A stretch of DNA of 64,000 bases from Cinnamomum chago (taxonomy: Eukaryota > Streptophyta > Magnoliopsida > Laurales > Lauraceae). This document shows positions 59,701-64,000 of this stretch, piece by piece. The stretch lies in NCBI GenBank assembly GCA_038049695.1, contig CP142452.1, forward strand, positions 93,441,501-93,505,500. The letters are read 5' to 3'. The notes under the pieces are model-generated. The model made no database searches and was not told where the DNA came from. It was given only the letters and a program-made list of their open reading frames with translations. Position 1 is the stretch's first letter; every line of letters starts with the position of its first letter. A program made the translations under genes and the position numbers.

Positions 59701-60587
59701 CCCAACCCCTCAGACGAATTTTTTTAATTTTCCGAATCACTGCTTAGTGCTTACTACTGGTTATACATGACATGTTGATGGGCCATAATGATGACATAAA
59801 TTTGTTATGCTGGCAACATTATTATGTGTTTAATTGTTTGTATCAAATCATATTTTTAATTTTAATCTTATAATGTTTCTATCAATATATATTTCTAATT
59901 TTTATATTTTTCTGAAACTTTACTCCGAAACATTTCACTGAAATTCGGCAGAAACATTTTGGTTTGGAGGCCAAACCGAAATAGGGTCCGAAATGAAAAT
60001 TTCAGCTATCCTCCATTGAGGTACCCAGAAAAGGGAAGCAGCAGCTGCTATCTATTCTGTCTCATGGTTCATTTATTGAATCATCTATTGACATTCAAGT
60101 TTCATAGATTTATTTTAGTAAACTCTTTACTGATGTTTGCCTCTCCTTTTTATTTCTGTTTTAAAATTTGATTTATCTGTATTATATCTAATGTGTTCAG
60201 GTAGCAGAACGGACATTATTCCTTTGGAATAATGATCACATACGGAACTTAATCACTCAAAACCGGAAGGTGATATTGCCCATTATTTTCCCAGCATTGG
60301 AGAGGAACACCAGAAATCACTGGAATCAGGCTGTCCAAAGCCTAACGTTGAATGTGAGGAAGATCTTCATGGATGCCGATCCAGAGCTATTTGAGGAGTT
60401 CTTGCTTAAATTCCAAGAAGACGAAGCAAAGGAGACAGAAATGCAAGAGAGGCGGGAATCAACTTGGAAGCGCTTGGAAGATGTTGCAGCATCCAAAGCT
60501 GTTAGTACTGAGGCAGTGCTGGTCTCTCGGTTTGTCTCTTCTCTTGGTGTGGCAACTACAAGTCCACGTGCTACTGTTGGTAGTTAA
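53759..60587 (+). CDS. PP2A regulatory subunit B' (B56 family), 2 exons, 537 aa
   Basis: Exon 1 53759-54985 encodes 409 aa and exon 2 60201-60587 encodes 128 aa plus the stop, joined in phase 0 across a 5.2-kb intron. The start [20 protein letters not shown] is typical of plant B' proteins. A Ser/Gly/Asn-rich N-terminal stretch of about 90 residues precedes the B56 HEAT-like domain, with [25 protein letters not shown]-type, [56 protein letters not shown] and [22 protein letters not shown] segments visible, and [14 protein letters not shown] across the splice. B' subunits direct PP2A to targets in brassinosteroid, stress and cell-cycle signalling. The length is normal and no breaks are seen. 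The zeta/eta/theta-like subgroup was not resolved. Confidence 0.93.
57025..57970 (+). repeat. ~490-bp direct tandem duplication
   Basis: Copy 1 starts at 57025 and copy 2 at 57517, both GGAGCTGAATTTGTGGCCAT. They stay alignable through GAAGAATGCTATGGACT, GGAGGTTGATGCAT, CAAATTCTTGCACTACTTTT, ACTGTGGGAGAAAAAGACTG and GAGTTCACTTTAAGC. Divergence and small indels show the duplication is not recent. Confidence 0.85.
57980..58975 (+). mobile_element. RTE-like LINE relic, interrupted
   Basis: Near 57981 the plus strand encodes [18 protein letters not shown], matching the MLFADDIVLIDETR-type reverse-transcriptase motif of plant RTE LINEs; stops follow. After the L1-like insertion, [10 protein letters not shown] (near 58778) matches the FRYLGSIIQ motif that comes later in the same domain. 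The end, GTAGCCGACCCTATGTAGTT then GATGATGATGA, is an RTE-type tail. It is a decayed partial copy. Confidence 0.55.
58152..58726 (-). mobile_element. L1-like LINE fragment with RNase H-like region, inserted in the RTE relic
   Basis: GAAAGGTGAGTTGGC (58137-58151) and GAAAGGCGTGAGTTGGC (58727-58743) flank the insert and differ only by a CG, forming a target duplication. A T-run at the left shows minus orientation. A minus frame at 58354-58644 includes [15 protein letters not shown], like the VVVEGDS motif of RNase H domains in plant L1 LINEs. It is 5' truncated. Confidence 0.6.
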
Positions 60588-61011
60588 GTCACTCTTGCAG
60601 GTAGATTCGACACATTGCAACAATCCAGTACCACCCTGAGATGAAGGGAATTTATGGAATTGGAGACCCTGAGTTCTGTATTTTATATTGCGTAAGCCAG
60701 CCCATGCAATATGAAGGGGATGTTGGGTGATCATCTATGGTTCCATAGTCATAGTACATAGTTTTCTCACTCAGATCTGATGTTCTCCATTTTGGCCATG
60801 CAAAATTGCAATTGTGTATCATAAGAGGGATGGTGACAGAGGTAAAGCAGCTTTCTGAGGATATACTGTGTTATTTTGTGTGAAGACTGAAGGCACAGAC
60901 TGCTTGAGCTTTTGCCCGGTAATTTTTACTTCAGAGGCATTCCAGCGAGTGCTTTTCTATATGGCTTTCTTGAAATTATGACATTTTGTATAGTACTCTC
61001 TCTCTCTTGGA

Positions 61012-61165
61012 AATTTTTTTTTTTTTAAATTATGACGTGGGTATTGCTGAGGTCTTTGACCCAAAAGGACTAATCCCCTGATTTCAATCACAAGACATAA
61101 GAACACATGTGCCTTACAGTTACGTCACTCCACCAAGGCACCAACTCACAGGCAAGCTCATTGCA
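61012..61165 (-). mobile_element. Possible SINE copy, family of 23740-23956
   Basis: A T-run is followed by TGAGGTCTTTGACCCAAAAG then GACTAATCCCC, similar to the ..CAACCTTTTGGGCTAGACTAATCCC.. part of the SINE at 23740. No clear target duplication. Confidence 0.35.
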
Positions 61166-61845
61166 CTAAGATTGAGTATACATTGGATCTTAGTGCCTAT
61201 TGAGGAAAATGATTTAGTGTGAGATGAATTAAGTGGGTAGTTGGGTTCTCAAGGAATTCAACTCTAACCATGGTTAACAGTGGAAGCTTTGAAACATTTA
61301 GTAAATGAATTCAGGATATGATGTGGGTTTGAATGCAGAGATTTTCCGTTTTGTGGCCAGTCTGTCATTGGTTCTATGTGACTGCTACACAGTACTGAAG
61401 ACATTTACTGTGAAATTGTTGTTGCCTCTTTTTATTTAACTTAGAGCTGTGGTCCCGTGGACGATGGAATTGTTTGGGTCATTGGTGAATAGCAATAATT
61501 GGCAGAGGTTTTTTTCTCCTCGTAGGTTTTTTCATTGATGAAGGTCTGGATTCATCCATGTACAGTCATTAACTGGGCTGGGGGAGTATGCTGGTGTAAG
61601 CAGAGTCACTAACCCAGAACTTGTGTGTTCATTTGGACGCTCTAATAATCCATTTGCCGCGGTTGATGATCACTATCCCACTGATCCCATGCCTTTGCAT
61701 CAATATGGAAAAAAAATGATGGAAATCAATGTCTTTACTTTTTCTTTTTTTTAATTTGTAATGCTTTTGTGTTTTGTATCCGGTCAACCCTCCTTTTCTT
61801 TTGCTAATATTAATCCCTCTTTTTTTTTTAAAAAAGAAAAAAAAG

Positions 61846-61955
61846 CTTTGATATAAACCCCAAACACCTTGATAAATGCATTAAAATGAGAATTTAACAA
61901 CCTTGATATAAACCCCCAACACCTTGATAAAAGCATTAAAATGAGCATTTAACAA
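61846..61955 (+). repeat. 55-bp tandem duplication, two units
   Basis: Units 61846-61900 and 61901-61955 share TTGATATAAACCCC, AACACCTTGATAAA and GCATTAAAATGAG and differ at a few sites. Confidence 0.85.
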
Positions 61956-62765
61956 CCTAGTGTGGCCAGTAGTATATCCTCAGTCATATGTAACTAAGCT
62001 CCAAGGCATACGACATTGACATTCAAACCGTTGATTGACCACATCCCACCGGCTATGACAACGACTGGACAACCTACGACGCACTAGGTTCATACGGAAG
62101 ACTGAAACCTGATGGGCGTTTCCTTGTAAGAGAATCTTTATGATCTCTGCTATTTGACATGTGAGTGATGATTCATAAATATGAGAAAAATCATAGAGCC
62201 AAGACTTGGTCTAACCTATTTTTAAGTGGAGTCTTGCTACGGACCGACTGGGGTCACGAATTCAAGCCCGGTCACGGACTTTTCCTTTTAAGTGCGTGGA
62301 ACAAATTATGTAGAGAAGATTGGGACTTGTTTGTACCATTACAGGATTTTGCTCTCCAAAATTTTTATTCATGAGACATAAATCCTGTATTCCCCGCCTT
62401 TCTATAAGAAGTTAAAAAAATCCATTTTAAATTTTTTCAAACAAATTTAAGGCCTACCAAACAACATTAGAGTCCATGAAAACCAAAATAAATTCTCTCT
62501 GTTGCCAGAAGAATTCTCTCGTAACTAACATATATGCCCTTTTTAAGGAATACTATAGTCCTTGCTAACTTCTACTAGATATAGGTGTTTGAACAACTTT
62601 TCCAAGGCTTACATTAATTTTGTTTAAATAATAAAAATTAAGATTTCTAATTTTTACAAATTCTCATTTATAAAGTATACGTTTCTTTATAAATGAAAAT
62701 ATAATTAGTTGCTTGATTATGAGTATCTAAAGGATGGTTCAAGGAACGGTAACACGCTCTTCTTC

Positions 62766-62768
<3 letters not shown>

Positions 62769-62826
<58 letters not shown>
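62769..62826 (+). repeat. (AT)n microsatellite
   Basis: About 29 uninterrupted AT units; this sequence can extrude a cruciform. Confidence 0.95.
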
Positions 62827-62828
<2 letters not shown>

Positions 62829-63161
62829 TCCAATGAGAAATAACAGTCACCTTATAGATAGGGGTGGGGCCTCACGTTTTAAGTTATTGGCACTCAACAT
62901 GAGAGCACGTAAGGGTCTCTCAACTCAGATTCTTATTCTGATCTCACACAGAGAAGCCCACGCACAGCAGCCAGGGTTCGATCCTGTAACTGTAGCATAG
63001 CTAGTAATCCTTATTACATACAGTAAGATAATTCTTTCTATCACTTTTCCAAGGCCATGGGAACATGAGCAAATCTCAAATGCTGTGATGCTGGTGGTAG
63101 AATGATGATGATGTTGTTTTTGTTTTTGTTGTGGCGTAGAGAGTAATAATTAAGGGAAGGA

Positions 63162-63945
63162 ATGAGAATCAATAGAAAGGCTCTCGCCATTTTGATGAGA
63201 ACAAGGATGAGACCTGCCGACCGAAACAACCTCCCTAATTCCATCTCTCCTTCCTCTTCCTCTTCCGACATCGTACGTTTTCTTTCATCTCTCTCTCTCT
63301 CTCACTGGTTTTTTTCTTTTTATAAAAAACTAGATCCAATTCACATTTATGCTTGTTTCTGAATCAAATTTGCGGAATTTATAGTGAAACTAGAGGCCGA
63401 TAGATTCCTTTTGAGGTCGTGATCTCATGTTCTTGCGAAAACAACTGGAATTCAATTCGCAGTCGATCTTTTCTACTTGTGTTCATTGAATTCACAATAG
63501 GAAATTTTCAATTTCATGAATTAGAACCTGATAGTTGCTGTTTTATACATTTGATGGGCAGAACCAGGTCGAATCCAGACCTGGAAGCGAACACGGGAAC
63601 CCCCAATTTGAGCAGGCAGAAATTTTTGTAGATAATGGAATGTCTTCATCATCCTCCTCGTCGTCGTCGTCGTCATCATCATCATTTGCTCAGAAGTTCA
63701 ATTCCCCAAATGATCTGGAGAGGTTGGATTTCTTTTGACTATGTGTTACTTATGTGTTCTCATTGATTGATCTGCCTTGAGAAAGAAAACATCTTTTTAT
63801 CTTATCAAGACAAATTTTGAAGAGAGGCTGTGTGTCCAAAAACATTCTCTGCAGAGCAGTGACGCTCGTTCAGGAATCGATGCATGCAGCTATCTCCATG
63901 GATAAGACTGAGATGATGGATACAACTCTCAACAATTTCACTGAG
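63162..63945 (+). CDS. 5' part of an unrecognised gene, three exons seen, continues past the window
   Basis: Exons 63162-63272, 63562-63722 and 63855-63945 join in phase with GT-AG sites and encode about 121 residues. The start MRINRKALAILMRTRMRPAD is followed by short serine runs; exon 2 carries a (TCG/TCA)n repeat encoding about 14 serines; then FAQKFNSPNDLERAVTLVQESMHAA begins an acidic, probably helical stretch ending LNNFTE. The frame is open up to a GTATTT donor at 63946, so more exons lie beyond 64000. I do not recognise the family. The start is the first ATG in the open frame; ATG 63192 or 63204 could also serve. A CT-rich tract (63288-63304) sits in intron 1. Confidence 0.6.
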
Positions 63946-64000
63946 GTATTTAATAGCTATAGTGTAGGCATTATTGTCTGGAATTTGTTCTTTCATTGCT

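Larger units (their letters stand above)
54986..60200 (+). other. Single 5.2-kb intron of the PP2A B' gene
   Basis: It holds a roughly 490-bp tandem duplication (57025-57970), an RTE-like LINE relic interrupted by an L1-like LINE (57980-58975), and possible hAT-like ends near 59625-60010 (TAGTTACAAAATTTCG and the complement of AAATTTCAGCTA) without a matching duplication. The remainder is unassigned. Confidence 0.7.
60588..63161. other. PP2A 3' region and spacer
   Basis: It contains a SINE-like copy near 61012-61165, a 55-bp tandem duplication at 61846-61955, and (AT)n at 62769-62826. No gene was recognised. Confidence 0.45.

Noticed and set aside
59625-60010. Possible hAT-like element in the PP2A intron
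   Set aside because: The ends are partly complementary, but the flanks CCAATGCA and TCCTCCAT do not match.
62974-62990. tRNA gene suggested by a GGTTCGATCC B-box-like motif
   Set aside because: No A-box at the right distance and no cloverleaf; likely SINE-like or chance.

Overview
The window is nuclear DNA of a flowering plant. The genes are split by GT-AG introns of up to about 5 kb, the CT-rich 5' leaders are typical of plants, and the spacers and introns are packed with small plant transposons. The protein families (STRUBBELIG-type receptor kinase, CLE peptide, plant O-fucosyltransferase, PP2A B') are land-plant families. Introns swollen by many small insertions fit a medium or large genome. 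A magnoliid-like lineage is possible, but that is an impression and was not tested.

Six genes are supported, all on the + strand. (1) 12.7-23.4 kb: a 16-exon SRF-type LRR receptor-like kinase of about 725 aa with a degenerate catalytic core (HRN, DCG). (2) 30.1-38.3 kb: a 10-exon O-fucosyltransferase-family type II membrane protein of about 685 aa. (3) 40.9-41.2 kb: an intronless 77-aa CLE signalling-peptide precursor. (4) 45.1-50.2 kb: a 5-exon, 257-aa single-span membrane protein of unknown function, with its last two exons beyond a 3.4-kb intron full of insertions. (5) 53.8-60.6 kb: a 2-exon PP2A B' (B56) regulatory subunit of 537 aa. (6) 63.2 kb to the edge: the first three exons of an unrecognised gene. 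The exon structures were assembled by hand from splice sites, reading phase and family likeness.

The rest is mostly repeat. The left edge holds a minus-strand LTR with the start of a retroelement interior. Between 3.4 and 7.2 kb are three short hAT-type elements, each with recognisable 8-bp target-site duplications, and a SINE-like unit. At 10.2 kb is a 127-bp near-perfect palindrome. At 11.4-12.1 kb a 662-bp element has long terminal inverted repeats. The receptor-kinase introns hold a complete miniature LTR element (TRIM) and a 28-bp abortive retroposition. The O-fucosyltransferase introns hold a Tip100-like hAT element with a perfect duplication, a truncated LINE and a MITE. At 42.1-43.7 kb three hAT-like elements are nested, the innermost being a GC-rich fold-back around a (GAAA)n tract. 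The PP2A intron carries a roughly 490-bp tandem duplication and an L1-like LINE inserted into an RTE-like LINE.

The genes do not form a pathway; they are ordinary neighbours on a plant chromosome. Two relate to cell-surface signalling (SRF kinase, CLE peptide) and one to phosphatase regulation. I saw no CRISPR array, operon, rRNA or clear functional tRNA. No new biological system stands out; the most unusual material is the set of self-complementary hAT-type elements and their nesting.
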